From Setophaga petechia (Eukaryota; Chordata; Aves; Passeriformes; Parulidae), in contig JANCRA010000009.1 of the NCBI GenBank assembly GCA_024362935.1, forward strand, positions 11,736,001 through 11,800,000: DNA of 64,000 bases. Direction: 5' to 3'. The notes beneath the pieces were generated by a model. The model was given only the letters and a program-made list of their open reading frames with translations, had not been told where the DNA came from and searched no databases. Shown one piece after another: positions 10,838-24,402 of the stretch (the first letter of the stretch is position 1; each line of letters opens with the position of its first letter). The translations under genes and the position numbers were made by a program.

Positions 10838-11345
10838 CACTTGTCAGGATGCAGCCAGAGTCCCACTCTAGGCACCACAATTCAAGAAAGATATGGACAG
10901 ACTGAAAAGGGTCCAAACCAGGGCTGTAAAGGTGGCCACAGGCTGGAGAACACACTCCACAAGGAAAGACTGAAGGACTTACATATTTTCTCTGTAGAGA
11001 AGAGGATGTTTAGGGGAGACCTCATCACAGTATTCCAGTACTTAAAAAGCACCTAGAATGAAGACAGGCTCCTTGACAAGGAGTCCTGTGGAGAAGACAA
11101 GTGGCAGTGGATATAAGTTTTACTGGGAAAATTGACATAAGAAATATTTTTTTTTATTAAGAGCACTCATTAGTTGGAACAAAACCCCCAGGGATGTGGT
11201 AGAATCCCCATCACTAGAGGCTTTCAAGATGCAATCAGACAGGGTGCTAGATAATCTCATCTAAAATCTCTTTCCCACAAAAGGCAGGACCAGGTCATCT
11301 GTGGATGTCCCATCCAACCTGACAGTATTCTATGCTTTAATGATT
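10838..11345 (+). mobile_element. CR1 LINE 3' fragment
   Basis: Plus-strand CR1 3' portion. It contains the recognisable region encoding KERLKDLHIFSVEKRM-like residues followed by GDLITVFQYLK (about 10960-11045). It then has the CR1 3' UTR phrase ending near CCATCCAACCTGACAGTATTC and a decayed terminal ATTCTATG..ATGATTC motif at about 11328-11345. The 5' end is truncated, and a T-run at about 11147-11155 interrupts it. No transposition function remains. Confidence 0.88.
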
Positions 11346-12180
11346 CCATTATTATCTTCCTGGTTTATGTATTTTGCTACTGTATTTGTAACTCTGGAAA
11401 TAATTTACTAAAAAAAAACTGAAAAAACCATCTAGTAAACATGTTTGTTATATTCCTGCAAAGCAAATGATTTTTGAGAAGTTTTCTGTGCGAAAATGCA
11501 TGCAGGATTTATCCAAAGTAATTTGTTAGTTTTTTCATTTGCTTTCACTAAAATGAAAAGAAGATGTTATTCAGGATAGTTCTTTTGTTTTCTGACATTA
11601 CTGCCAAAAAGAAAAAAAAAAGACACCACAAAAATATAAAGCCATCTATCACCTAGGAAAGAAAGAGCTATGGAACATAGCTCTTCCTCAATTTCCAAGC
11701 ATTATTTATTTTACCTTGCTTTCACATTACCTTTATGAGTATTTTATTGATAATGGCTTAATGATTTCCAGTTGTGACTGTAAAAGAAGGGATGTGATAC
11801 CTGGGAAAAGGATGCATTTCTGGATATTTACAGTTTCACCAAGAAAATAAGTCAAAATTATTACCCTGTCATCAGAATCCCAATAGGGCTTAGTCATGAT
11901 CTTGCGTTAATTTTTCAGCATCTTTACTGAGGTAGTGCTTGAAGCTGTGCTGGCTACTACAGCTGAGACCCTGCAGTACTGTGAAGTGGGGAAAGATTAT
12001 TTTTCATGTCTTGTAGATTACAACTTTTAAAGAAAAAAATGTCAGTGTTGTTTGCTTTTATTGCTGCAACATGACATTTTTGACTCTTACTCAGCTTGTG
12101 ATCCTCTGTTGCCCCTGAATCATGTTCAGCAAAAATACAAACAAGCTGGATGAGACACATCCTGTATTTGTGCAATTTAG
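11346..12180. other. Intergenic; nothing recognised
   Basis: AT-rich sequence without a supported gene or repeat. The right end grades into the old LINE that begins near 12.2 kb. Confidence 0.5.
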
Positions 12181-12184
12181 TATG

Positions 12185-12460
12185 TCTACTAAAAGTAATG
12201 CCCCACATTTGTGTCTGTTCAATAATATCCTGTTTTTCTCAGACCATTCCTACAGTTTGTCAAGATCATTCTGAATTCTAATCTTGTCCTCCAATGTACA
12301 CAGTTGCTTCCAGCTTAGTATTGTTTGCAGATTTAATAACACACACTGCATTCCATCATCCAGATCATTAATGACATTATTATATGGTTTCAAATCATGG
12401 TCAACCCTGCAGAAGCCCACATGGCACCATTTTCCATGTGGACGGTGAGACATCAATATC
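12185..12460 (-). mobile_element. Ancient CR1/L3-type LINE, reverse transcriptase fragment
   Basis: The minus-strand frame at 12250-12456 reads VINDLDDGMQCVLL and later LEDKIRIQNDLDKL. This is the family's block around the RT active site (family form: INDLDDGI..., then FADDTK, then RIQNDLDKL). In the adjacent frame the FADDTK position reads SANNTK, so the catalytic Asp pair is lost and the copy is frameshifted. It is probably the 3' continuation of the element at 14.59-16.40 kb, separated from it by a later CR1 and unclassified sequence. Confidence 0.75.
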
Positions 12461-12599
12461 TATCCTTCATTAGAGTGAACAATATTTACAGGTTTATTAT
12501 AACTGTATAATAAAAATTACATACAGACCACGATTCCAAGTATTGTTTTCAACATACATTCTAGGAGATTCCTAGAATCTGAACTGACAAAGAGGTGCA

Positions 12600-13492
12600 T
12601 GACATAGATTTAGGCTGTCAGGGTCCTTGGAAGCTGACCTGGTCTAAATGTCCCTTCCTTGACCTCTCCAATACTCAACACTGTGAATAGCTTAGATGGC
12701 TGGAGAACTTTTATCCAATCAAGTTTTGTATATCTTCAGAGTTGAAGTTTCTCTGGCAATCTTCTTCCAGTGTTAGACCATACTCATGGTGACTTTTTTC
12801 TCCTTGTAAATATTAGTAATTCGCTCTCCTGCAATTTTTGTTCATTGCCTCTCCTAATTTCACTGTGTATATCCAAGCAGCCTGCCTCCATCTACTCTGT
12901 CTTCACCTACTACATAGTTGACAGCAATTAGCTGTCACCCAGCCTTCTTTTACTACAAATGAATAAGCCCAGTGCTCTCAAGCTCTATTTGTTTGGCCTG
13001 TGCTCTCATTTCCTAACTATCTTGATGACTCTGATGGACTCTGCCAGTTTTTCAATGTGTTTGTTATACTGCAGATACCCAAACTTGACACAACTGAATG
13101 TAGTCTTGCAAGTGCCAGGGAGAGGAAAACAAGCACTTCAACTAACCTGCTGGTTATGTTCTTACTAATGCAACCCTATTTGTGTTTAAGCTTGCATTGC
13201 TGCAGAACTGCACTGCTTTTTTACACTCATCATCCTCAACCTAGGTTCCTTTCTACAAATCTGCATTCTAGATAGTCAGCCTGTGCCATTACAACATTAT
13301 CTCCCAGACGCAGGATTTTGCATTTGCCTTTGCTGAATTTCATGAGATGCTGCCAGGTTCCTGAGCACATTGCCCCTTTCTAGTAATTTAGTTGGCTGAG
13401 CTGGGGAATCTAGCTGGCTCAGTCCGAGGTCAGCTCCCTCATTGTAAGAGTTATAGTGAAGTAAGACAGAAATGAGGGCATGCCCCTCCATT
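12600..13492 (-). mobile_element. CR1 LINE fragment inserted within older LINE
   Basis: On the minus strand this stretch runs from a degraded RT C-terminal region (about 13300-13490, with residues resembling the family's MKFNKGKC block in broken frames) through a CR1-type 3' UTR. The low-coordinate end, near 12600-12660, resembles the CR1 phrase around GACCTGGTCTAAATGTCCCTTCC. Several indels and stops are present. It interrupts the order of domains in the older LINE on either side, which implies a later insertion. Confidence 0.7.
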
Positions 13493-14590
13493 CCCCTGGG
13501 AACTGCTTTCTAGCAGAGGATGTATTGCTGTGTCCTGCCTGTGCTACATTGCTGTTGTGTAGCATCTACATTTGTAGATGTACACCTTGCACCTTTTTAA
13601 TCCTGGCCCAGAATGTCTGGTTTGACTTTGGGCCTATCTAACAGGGTATTCAGCCTGCCTTGTGAGAGCAGACTTTTGAGCTACACCTGTTCACTCTGTC
13701 CAGACCTGATCCTGATCCAGATTTAATGACTCAGCCTTCTGGATCCTTGTTAGTGAGGTCTACCTCTGCCTGCCTTGGTACCAGTTAGTTTTTCCTTGCT
13801 GGGCAGCAGGCTTCTGCTGCTTCCTGCTCTACCCATCAGCAAGTGTCCCTGCCTCTTGAGGTGACTCCAGATGGAAAACTCATCAACTGATCCTCCTGGT
13901 GACATCATTCATAAAACTGAAAGTGAACTCTATCCTATCATTCTAGTCTTTAGTAAAGACAGCAGTAATATCAGTGTGAAGGCCCTGAGAAAATCCCCCC
14001 TCTTGGATTGCTGTGTTTAGGGTCAACTTAGGGATAGCACAGTGGAGGGCTGTTCCCCTTCCTTTGGGATCCTTGGACAGAGCTGTCCCTGACTGCTCTG
14101 AAGCAAGGCCTCAGAAAAGCCTGACTCCCTTCTCTTGAGAGCTACTCACAGCTCCCACCTGAGAGCTGCTACACTGTTTGGCTCCCACCTGAGCTACACC
14201 TCCCACTGCATTGCAGACATACCTGTGCCTGATCATGAGCCCTGATGGTCCAAATTTGGACCCTGGTCTGTGCACTGTATTCCTGGCTTGACCTGTTCCT
14301 CTTTGCTACAGACCTGCTTTGTGATCACTGCACAGTGTCTGAGGCTGCATACCACTGCCAGACCACGCTTGCCTCATTCAGGTGCTGCTGGACTGGGCTC
14401 TTACTGTCCAGGCTTCTGTCTTGCTGCCTGTGTTGTAGTACTCTGCTCCTGGCTCCCCCTTACTTGTGGAACTGAACTTTCACTGCTTCCTTACAATCAG
14501 CCCAGGTATCCACATCCTTCAGGATTGCCACAACTTCCAGGCAGACTTTGAGGTGCTGACTGCTGCCAGCTCTGCATGCACTTCATAGTC
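13493..14590. other. Unclassified repeat-like stretch between LINE pieces
   Basis: This stretch has higher GC than its surroundings, with many CTG/CCTG-rich phrases. I cannot assign it to a family. Open frames such as 14245-14475 and 14270-14551 overlap each other and show no known domain. It lies between the younger CR1 and the older LINE and may be part of either or a separate insertion. Confidence 0.4.
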
Positions 14591-16400
14591 AATCCATCCA
14601 GTACCTCTGTTTCCTCTCTACGAAGCTACTATGGGAGATTATGCCAAAAGCTTTTCTAAAATGAAGTTAAACAGCATTCAGTGTTCTCCCTTTACCCCCA
14701 GAATGCAATCAGATTAGTCAGACATGTCTTATTTTGAAAAAGAACACTGATTGTTCCTAAACATGTTGATCTCCTTCATGTACCAGAAATTATTTCCAGG
14801 AGGAGTTGCTCTGCAGTTTTCCTGGGGACTGGTGTGATGCCTATTGTTCCTATAATCTTCTTTCTCAACCTTCCTGAAGATTATTGTGATATTTGCATTT
14901 TTCCCTGATCATCAAGACCAAAGATTGTATCTTTCTCTTGTATCATCCCTGTAGTGAGAGTAGCCAGCTCCCTCAGCAGTACTGAATGCATATGGATTCC
15001 CTGCTTGTTTAAATAATCATCAGCTCACTCTTCCTCTAGCATGAGTAGCACTTGACTGCCACAAACTCTGCAACTGGAAGGGACCAGGGACTAGGAGCAC
15101 ACATTTCCAATAAAATCTGAGACAAAGAAAACGCTGAGTACTTATGCATTTTCTATATCCTTTGTCACTTTGCCTTCAAGTTATTCAGCAATGAGTCCAC
15201 ATATTACTTACTCTTTGTTTTCTTTTACCTTTCTTTTACCTTTAAGAGCTCTTGTCACCCTTCAGGTCCTTTGCCAATTTGAATCTCAACTGAGCTTTTC
15301 CTTTCTTCCCTGCAGCAGTGTCTCTGTTACCCTCTGGTAGCTTGTCCTCTTTCTAGTTACCCCATCTTTACTTCCACCTTCTGTACACTTGATATTCTGT
15401 ATTTGAGATCAATCAGGAGTTCCCCATTAACTCAGACTGACATTTTCCTGAATCTGCTTAAGTTCTAGAAAACCGTAATGGAGCCGTTCTTACATTTTAA
15501 GGAAGATGTCTTTGAAGATCAGTCAGCTTTCCTGGTCTCTTTTTGGTCTTCAGGGCAGCTTCTGATGAAATCCTGTCAAGCAACTCCCTGAACAGGTCAA
15601 AATCTGCTTTGAGATCAAAGGTCTTTATGTTCATCGATTCTCTCAGGATCTTGAATTCCCATCAGCACATGGCCACTGCAGGCCCAAGTTACTATTGATA
15701 TTTATGTCACCGATCAGTTTTTCCTTACTTGTTTGTAGAAGATTTATCAGATTACCTTTGCAGCTAATCTCATGCATCCCCTATGTTGAAAGACTGTCCT
15801 CTTGGATTCAAGAAAACCTCTGGACTGCTTACACCCCATCAAGCTACCCTTGCAGCAGATCTTGGAGTGATTAAAGCCTGCCCTCCTCCCAGCCCCCACA
15901 AAATACCTGGCCCTGCAATCATGAGGTTTCTTTCTCAAGTCCTATTCTTGTTGACACAGTATATAACAGATGTTTATTAAAGCTTCTTTATAATCTTGTT
16001 GCATGGCCTGTTCTTGTTTACCTTTAGCAAGTGTCCTTCAGTTCCACATGCACAGAAATAAAAAGAGCTTTCTTTCTTTTGGTGGAAGCTGCGTGTTTCC
16101 AGCCACCACACACTACTCATATGTAGCTTCTGGATGACCTTCTTCATTAAGATCTTGTAGACTTCCTCCAATTCACTCTCTCCAACATTGTGCAGTCTTG
16201 GCAGCTTCACCTGGTAGCTCAATAATTTGAGCAGAGGACACCTTATACAGCTGAGAACACCAATACTTCCAGAGAAGTCTTGGAAGCAGCAGGAACTCTC
16301 AGCAGCTGAGACCTGGATGATTAAGACCCCTCCAGGAGCTTCGTTTCTGCACCAGGACTTCTGCACCAGGAGCAGTCATTGTGGCTCCTGCTGGGGACCA
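14590..16400 (-). mobile_element. Ancient CR1/L3-type LINE (ORF1, endonuclease and RT remnants)
   Basis: Read on the minus strand, the piece preserves the LINE domain order. A coiled ORF1-like segment with LPRLHNVGESELEEVYK lies at about 16140-16230. An AP-endonuclease remnant with GFNHSKICCKG, followed by a GCKQSRGFLE-like segment, lies at about 15790-15880 (family form GDFNxPDICW). RT fingers and palm remnants lie at about 14640-14740, including FRKAFGII in place of the family's FSKAFDTVP. Many stops and frameshifts show long neutral decay. The same family is common in turtles and other amniotes, so the insertion is probably very old. The family name is from memory and could be refined by a repeat library. 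Confidence 0.75.
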
Positions 16401-19400
16401 CGTGGTGTGGAATGCCAACATCATCACTGTGCTGACTCCTGCAGACCTGTGCTGTCTGAAAAAAGGACTGCAAGCTCCTTCGTTTTTTTCTCTAGGGTGA
16501 ACTGCTTCACTGACTGCAGAGTTCCTGTTTCCATGTAATTTGGGGTGTTCCTGGTCAGTGGCACTCCCTGGGAGTTGGTTAAACAAAAAGCTCAGCACAA
16601 CCCTGTTTCCCTCCTACATACACTAGATTACCAGCCTAGCAGGCCACTTATAATATTGGTTTTTGGCTGCTGGCCACAATATCTTCACTGTATGAATGAT
16701 AAGACATTCTTTGGAAAGTACTCCTACATTCAGGTGAAGGGAAAACACCCATAATTTCAGGTTGTTTTACATTTGTCCGTAGAACAGGTGTTTTATAGGA
16801 AGAAATTCTGAAAACTTTTTCAGCAGATACATCCCCAACAGAAGTTATTGAGTGGATTTGGTTGGTATTATCAACCTGTAGACAGTCTTCCTAGGACAAC
16901 AATAAAGAAGAGAGAGAGAGAGAGAGAGAAAGGGGGTGGGAGATTGTTAATGAGTACTGAGCTTCACTGAAGCTACTTGCAGAATTTTGAAGGGTGACAA
17001 ATTTGTCTTCACTTTCACATTTATGTATAATTTTTGTGATAAAAGTATATAATGGCATTTTTCAGAAATCTTTTTATAAATGCACAAGATTTTGGTGTGG
17101 GAAAACCATGAATAACCTTTATTTACCAGGATACCTGGTGAAACAGGGAAAGTCCCCAGGAAAACCATTTCTTACAAAATGTGCCTCATAAGAGCTGTAA
17201 AAGTTATTGCGAGAATTTCTAATGTATCATTTGAAAATTAGTAGGTGATCAAGCAATTATATTGTCATAACGTGTAGGCACAAGGGAGCAGCTATAATTG
17301 CATAGGAAAACTTTGGCATTTCTGGGCTCTAAGATTGTCCATTCTACACCTTTTTTATTTTCACTGAGTAAATAGAAGTTATTTTTCAGAATGCATTAAT
17401 ACAACAGATTTTACATAGAGGTTCATCAACTTGCATTTATTTTTATTTCTTTTCTTATATTGAAATAACTTGAATCCCTTCCTATATACTACTATACTAC
17501 TATATTATGTAGTATAGCATCAGACTATTTCCTCTACAGGTTATACAGACCTGGTGAGTAATAACTAAATTACAATGTTTGAACAGTGGTGATGTTATAT
17601 TTGATCAGAGCTGTCAGTCTCACTGTGCCATGTACACATTGCATCCCAAAGGTTTGCATGTTTAAAAAAAAGGCTCATCAAGACTCACAGCTTTGACTTA
17701 TTTCCTTGGATACCCATTGTGTTTTTATTAACCTCTGCAAGTTCAATTACTTGCAGTTTCCAACTTCGGGCAGACACATCAATGCTATATTTAATTTCTT
17801 TATAGTTTGCTTGCAAGGTGTCTGGGTTTGATGTAGATGTGAGGTAAGCAGGACAATCTTAACTTTAATTTCAGTGTTGGGTTCAGATAAAGTTTACATA
17901 GATAATTTCTCCATTCATGGAATTTTTTCTCCACTGTTTAACAGAAGGGACCAAAAGATCTTACTACAGTATCATATTTTTGCTTTCATTTCTTTTTTAA
18001 TCTTTAAAGATTCTTCATATTTTCCAATTCATAACAGCTCTCCTTGCACCCACCGTTATCTGTGAGAGCTGTTTTCCCGATAAGTGGGCTGGGCTGGCTA
18101 ACCTGTAACTTCATATTTTATGCAGAGGCAAGCAAAATTGTAAGCTATCTTCCTCATATCTTCTTTTTCCCAAAATGTTTTTTTTTAAGATGCTTTAAAT
18201 GGCCAGATACTCTCTGATCCCTACTTACTACAGAGTATTGTGCTTGCTTATATTCTGGGTGGTTCATGTGAAGTTATTCTTAACCTCTTAAAGTTAAGCT
18301 CAGTTTAAGATCTGCCTAAGGATTTCTTTTCAGACATACTTTGTTCAGTTTGTGAATGGACTGTCTTATTGATTAGACTTTAATTCTTTTATTTGAAGAC
18401 ATAGAGAAAGGCATCACCTTATAAATTTCTGGTTAAATGTTTCTTTATAAAAACTGATAAAATCCTATTTTGACTTGCTGGTGATCAAGGATACTCTGAT
18501 AAATATTTCTGTTTGCCTTCTGCTCTCAGATAGGTGCCCTCCCACAATATAATTTTGTTTCAGTGTCCATTTGCATTCTCAGCACAAATACTGTGTGGAA
18601 GGAGAGATACTTCTATCTAGTTTTCTTTCTTTCCCCTGTGTTTTCATAGAAATGGTCTGGTTGACTGGCCAGACTTTGTGTTATTCTCTGTCTGCTACTA
18701 AGCCTAGTGATTACAGCAGTGTGGTTCAGCTTATCTGTGGGCTCTGTCTCTTTGTAGAGAAAAAATGTCTCCTAAAATAGTCTACCTTGGAAGATATAAA
18801 TAAGGTACTCCTTTTTCTCTGGTTTTCTTTGAGGCAACTACCTCTGTAAATATTTTTCTCCAGCAGTGGCAAATGTTCTCATATCCTATGTGAAGAACAG
18901 CCTAGAGCTGACTGATGAAACAGTGAATAAAAGGGTGTGATTGAGTAAGAACTTAAATCAGGGTTGCACAGTAAGCATCTCTGTAAATTTGCCCTGAAGT
19001 TCTCTTCAGCAGCTTTAGGGATCTGCCTTCATTGGGAGCTTTCTTATCTTTCAACTGGAAAGTCAATTTCTTTTGGTTTATGATTTTCCATCAATTTTGC
19101 ACTTCTTTCTTTTTAAAGGTCCAACTGTCTCACTATATTGTCATTCCAGCATGGTGGCTGGGACGGTATCCTTGAAACTGTCAACCAAGAGTTCAAAACC
19201 TCTCAGATTAAGAGATTACACATACTGTTAAGTAGATTACTAGGGGAAAACTGAATAGTGCCAACACAACTGTCTGCATAAGATATAAAAAACAGTTTCT
19301 ACTGTATCCTCTTTGGTATCTGATGTAAAATGATCTTAATCTTACTCGTTAGTGACGGACGCAGTCATCAGTGTTCCACCCAACAATATTCCACCCAATT

Positions 19401-22400
19401 AGGTGTTTAGATGGTGGTATCTCATGTACTGTAGAGCTCTATAACCTTTAATATGAAGTTTAGACTTGCAGCAGCTGAAGCTGAAATGTTTGCCTCAGAA
19501 TCAGAGAATGGTCCCTACTTCACTTATTAAAATAGGTAAAATTTAAAAATAAAATAGATGCAACTGCTGTATAGTATCCTGTAGGGAATATAAACAACCT
19601 CTGTTCTTTAAGAAGAAAAGCACAGCTGAAAATATTATTCCATCTCAGAACACAGGAACTTGACAAATTTAGAAGTCCCAGCTACTTATTGCTCCAGATA
19701 ATCCAAATATTGCAACTTTTAAAAAAAATTCCTTTGGAAATAATTTTCATGATGTGATTTTACAACATGAAATTAGTATTTCTGTCTTTTTAAATCTTTT
19801 AGACTTGTCCTGTGCTTTCTAACTGTCCCATCCTTACACTGTAGAACAAAAACAATTTTTACTGGCGTTGGTGTGGATGCTCTACACCAAGAGCTAGAGC
19901 ACTACCTTTCACTCTGTAATAGCTCAAGGTTTATTTATCAAGGTTGCTTAAGGGACAAAATTTCTATTTGTGCTTCTCATGCTACACACTGAGCCCCTGG
20001 TTTAATAGATTCTCAGTATGTGTTCTGTTTTTCACTTTTTCTTGAAGATGTTTTTGTTTATGAGCTATTTAATAGAAAGTAAAATAATTCCTGAGCTCAT
20101 ATTGCCTCCTTATACACAGGTTTCTTTGAAAGTGTTCAACTTAGGCTCTCCACTGAACTTAGTTACTCTCAAATTAATGTATCTCCTTTTAAATTTTTTT
20201 CCTAGACCTCCTTCTCAAGCCAATGCACAGATTTGTATTCTGGATGTATTTATACCAATTTTTTTATTCCTGGAGAGGTCTGGAATAGGCCAACAATTAC
20301 ATTTCCACCGAAATATTTTTAACATCTTCAGAAAAGGGCATACCTTCAAAGAGTCTGACTGGATTTCAAACGGCAAATGGACATAACTCATTTTAATAAT
20401 CAAGAATATCTAGAATGTGTGCCAATTTCTATGAACTGAATTCACAAATTTCTGCTGTTGAGTTCAATGTGTAGTGTGACACCACATTGTGCTATTGTGT
20501 AATACTTTACTTAGATACAAAAACTTGAATAGGTAGCTCTTTCTGTTGATTTTGCAGTAGGCTACCTATTTATCTCCACAAATAAGGCACTTCTGTGCAA
20601 CTCACCAAGTTTCTACCAAGCAGAAAAAGAAAGAATGTTCATGTTATTGTAGCTAAGCTTCTCTGTCTTCTATGTGCTCTGTCTTGACAAGTTTGGATTC
20701 CTAACAATGAGGTGTCTTTATTACTGAGCAAAATGGGAAGCTCATAAAGTTGTCATGCCTTTTACTAGTTTATTAGGAAAGAATTACATTTCTCATACCT
20801 GGAATACAGATGCACAAGAAAATGAAATCTTTGTAAATCCTGCATCCCACAGAACTGGTTACTGTAAGGTGAGCAATTACTTGCCTTTCCAAGCATTACT
20901 AGGCATCTCTAAATAGATACCATTCTCTACATAGCTATCAGAAACAAATTTAAGGAGAGATTTTCAAGTATTGCCTGTGTTTGAGACAATTATTTGCGAT
21001 AATGACTTATGTGATTTAGTTGTCTAGGCAAAACACAATTGAGGAAAGAACTTAAAGAAAAGCATAAAAATCCATTATATGTAATAATTTTCACCAGAAT
21101 GTGAAGAAGTCTTCACTGCCATCAAAGTACTAAAAATTCTTCCTGGAATAAAAATTACTGTATTCATTTTTGACTTCTGTTTGGCTTGTACATATTTATT
21201 CCTGTGAATTATTTTTCCAGATTTCTGACTCTAGTTTATCACATCATCCAAATGTTAATGTGATTTGCACAAATGTGTCTCATTTTTTGGCTTTTATACA
21301 CATTGTAACAAAGAAATTTCACATATTTTAGTGATGTTATAAAAATAATAATTTTCTAAATATTATTCTGAACCACTCAAATCTGCAAGTGGCTACATTA
21401 TATTTTACTATTCACCTTTTTTTTCTTCTTGTTTTCAGTGTTCATAGCATCTGATTATAGTTTTTGTTCTTTGCCCAGATTTTAAGATAGCTAGGAAAAG
21501 ATGATTTTTTAAAAATTTATTTGAATAAATTAGATGTAATAGAAGCCCAATTTAAAATACAGTTTCTTAGTACTTAAAACAATTAATGCAAGTTTTTAAA
21601 CACTTATTTTTAGTCAAACTGTAAAACAAATTATGCACTGATACAATGAGACAAGTAGTCTGGTGGGAAAAGATTTGTTATCATATTTCTGATGCCTCCT
21701 TTGGGAATACCACCCTTAATGAATTCAAAAGAAAACCGAAGAGGAAAGGCTTCCTTATGTGACTGAGAATTTCTACTATATTATCACTGTTCTTTTCTTA
21801 TATTAAAATGGAAGGCATAAAGGAAAATTAAAACATATGAACCCATGATTTTTAGATTTTATGTTGAAAATAATGCAATAAAGCATCCATACAACCTCAT
21901 CCTAATGGGAACTGAGTGGTTGTTTTGTGCAACTTGTCACCTAAATATTTTTGTTTATTGCTAGTATTGATGTTGCAACTCCTTGTAATATAAAAGACTA
22001 CACATGTGATAGGTGAATAAAAACCTTTTCTTCTTTTGTAACCCATATTTAAAAAGCAAATAAAATCTGATAAAATGTCAAAAGAGCATCTGTCTGCTCT
22101 TATCCCTCCCCAGCCTTTACCTCTCTTTCATTAAAAGATAGATTCTTAATTCATTAATGTTTTCATTTCAATAGGTCACCACTGAAATCAAAGTCATAGC
22201 ATGCATGCTGAAGATAAGGAACTGGTCAAAGAGGTCTTCTACAGTAATCTGATAATATGAATGAAATTCAGTGTTAAAGTATCTTGAGGTGTTTGCAGTG
22301 TAAATATTAAACATTGATCACCTGCTAATTTAATTTATGAGCATACACATACTCCAAGACATTGCCTTGAACTTAGGCACCACACTGACACAAAAAAGAA

Positions 22401-24095
22401 AAGCGGTATTGAAAAGTCATTAACATTTATATGAGTGACACTAGAATGGAAATTCTAAGGCCAGATCATTTAGGACAGCAAGAAAATTCCTTCATCAACA
22501 GCTGCAGCACAAGGAGCAATACAAAATTTCAGCCCTTCACTTTACAAACTCCAGAAATATATCTCGCTTCCTTTTCTATGTTGATACTATCGTGATAATT
22601 TTTAACAAAGTGGAAAATCTGTGGGTGACACTGGCTGATTTCTTTTCATCTGGTACTGTACTGAATAAGTAATGAATGCATTTATTTAGTGAATCATTAA
22701 GCTACTTCAGCACATCTAGCTGAGTGTAAACGTTTCAGTGACAAAACCAGCAAGCTAGGAATTGCTTATAAAGAAAACTCAACATACTTGAAATATTTAT
22801 TCATGAACTACGACTTTTTAAAAAAGTATTTGTTATTTATTTCACCAAGAATTAATATTAATTTCATCCAAACAAATTCTCCATAATATTAGATTTAGGA
22901 AAAATATTTGCAGAAATGAATGATGAATTTCCCACAAAATGAAAATAGAAAAACAAGATAATTAGTTAAGCCAAAATTCTCACCCAAAAGATATGAGTCT
23001 TCAAGTATTTTCCCATAACTATGCATTTGGAGTATACCTGGGCATGCTTATACCTTTGGTTCTAACTTCCTACATCTGTGTTTGAAAATCACTTACCACT
23101 GGCTATAATAAGCTTCTCACGAGTTTATTATCTGTACATAAGAGGTATAAAAAAACAATCAGAAAACATTAGTGATGTGTCTTTTTTTCTTAATGGAGCT
23201 TGAAATATTTTACAGATAAAAACTTCCAGGGTTACCTTGTGTACACAAAAGAGATGGGTTCTGTCTGATCAGATTTTAGCTATCTAAATCTTATTAAGTC
23301 TGGCACGCATCTATTTGGCTGGCAGTTCTGTCTGAAATAAGTCCTGGCTTTACTGTATGTTCTACCTTCCACACTGTACACTAGGACATCTGTTTGTGGG
23401 CCACTTATGACTGTTTTTAAGCTGAAATGCTTTTGAAATCAACATTCATCAAATGAAGAATTGTCTCAAAGGCAGTTACCCTCATGCTGTTTCTGTAGTC
23501 AGTAAGAACACCCAGAAGATTATTTGTTGGTTCTGCGTTGCAGTTATGTCTTGTTTATTGCAGATGTGTATCATGGGTTGTGAAACTGTCCAAGGGTGCT
23601 GGCATTCAGCTGAGTGGGACTCTCAGCTTAGCTCAAGTGAGAAGTGAATATTTCTGACTCTTTTTAGCTGGTATTCCCTCCCTTTTTATTCTACATTCCT
23701 GATCCTGTAATTAGATTGTTCAAATTGTTATGATTACATTTTTATACAGTTAAATTTTAGATGCCTGAATAAAATTAGATCACTCTCAGTATAAGTTTCT
23801 GAGAACAGCTGCCTAAGAGCCCCATCTCTATTCCATAGTTAGACGTCTTCTTATAATGATATATGAGTAGTAAACAAAGTTGCCTCCCTCCAATTTCCAG
23901 TTACTGTGTGCACAGTTGGGAAATGTTAATTGCTGGGCCTTAGTTTGTCTTTTTTGCTTTTGTGCCTAGAAGTCAGAGTTTAAGGAGGAGAGGAAATACC
24001 AGTAGCATAAAAAAAAAATTATCTTTAGGCATCTTGGCCCATCAAATTCTGGGAAATAAAAGAAATACTTCAAGGATACTTCATTTTTGAATGGC
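16401..24095. other. Long AT-rich intergenic stretch with one GA microsatellite
   Basis: No gene, RNA gene or classifiable mobile element was recognised over about 7.7 kb. The longest frame is 122 codons at 20018-20386 (+), hydrophobic and unlike any protein I know. A short (GA)n tract lies at 16908-16929. Repeat-poor sequence of this length upstream of a neuronal gene could hold enhancers, but nothing in the raw sequence settles that. Confidence 0.55.
16908..16929 (+). repeat. (AG)n microsatellite
   Basis: About eleven AG units, followed by AAAGGGGGTGGG, giving a purine-only stretch to about 16942. Confidence 0.95.
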
Positions 24096-24099
24096 CACA

Positions 24100-24402
24100 G
24101 ACATTGGAGCAGGGAGGCTCCTGATGACTGAAGAAAAGCAAACGTACTATACTCAAAAGTAGAAAGAGGCACAATACAGTGAACTTCAGTCTATTCCCTA
24201 AGAAAATCATTAAACAAGTCTGCTTGAAAGCCACTTCTGGGTGCACAGAGAAAAATGAAGTAATTCATACCAGTCAGCATGGATTTGCTGTGGGTAAATC
24301 CCTGAACAACTTGCTCTGAATTCACTGTTGACTCTGCTTTGAACAGAAGGTTGGACTTAAGACCTCCCAGGATCACTGCCAGCCTGAATGATTCTTTGTC
24401 TC
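24100..24402 (+). mobile_element. CR1 LINE fragment (RT piece joined to 3' end)
   Basis: Plus-strand sequence at 24268-24330 decodes in broken frames to a SQHGF-like block followed by GKS and NNL, the conserved CR1 RT motif around QHGF.xGKSCxTNL. It is followed with little gap by a CR1 3' end (GGTTGGACTTAAGACCTCCC, then GCCTGAATGATTCT, ending near 24400). The palm and the rest of the ORF between these parts are deleted. The copy is internally deleted and inactive. Confidence 0.7.

Noticed and set aside
20018..20386. 122-codon hydrophobic plus-strand frame.
   Set aside because: Phe/Leu/Ile-rich translation typical of T-rich DNA; no domain or conservation evidence.
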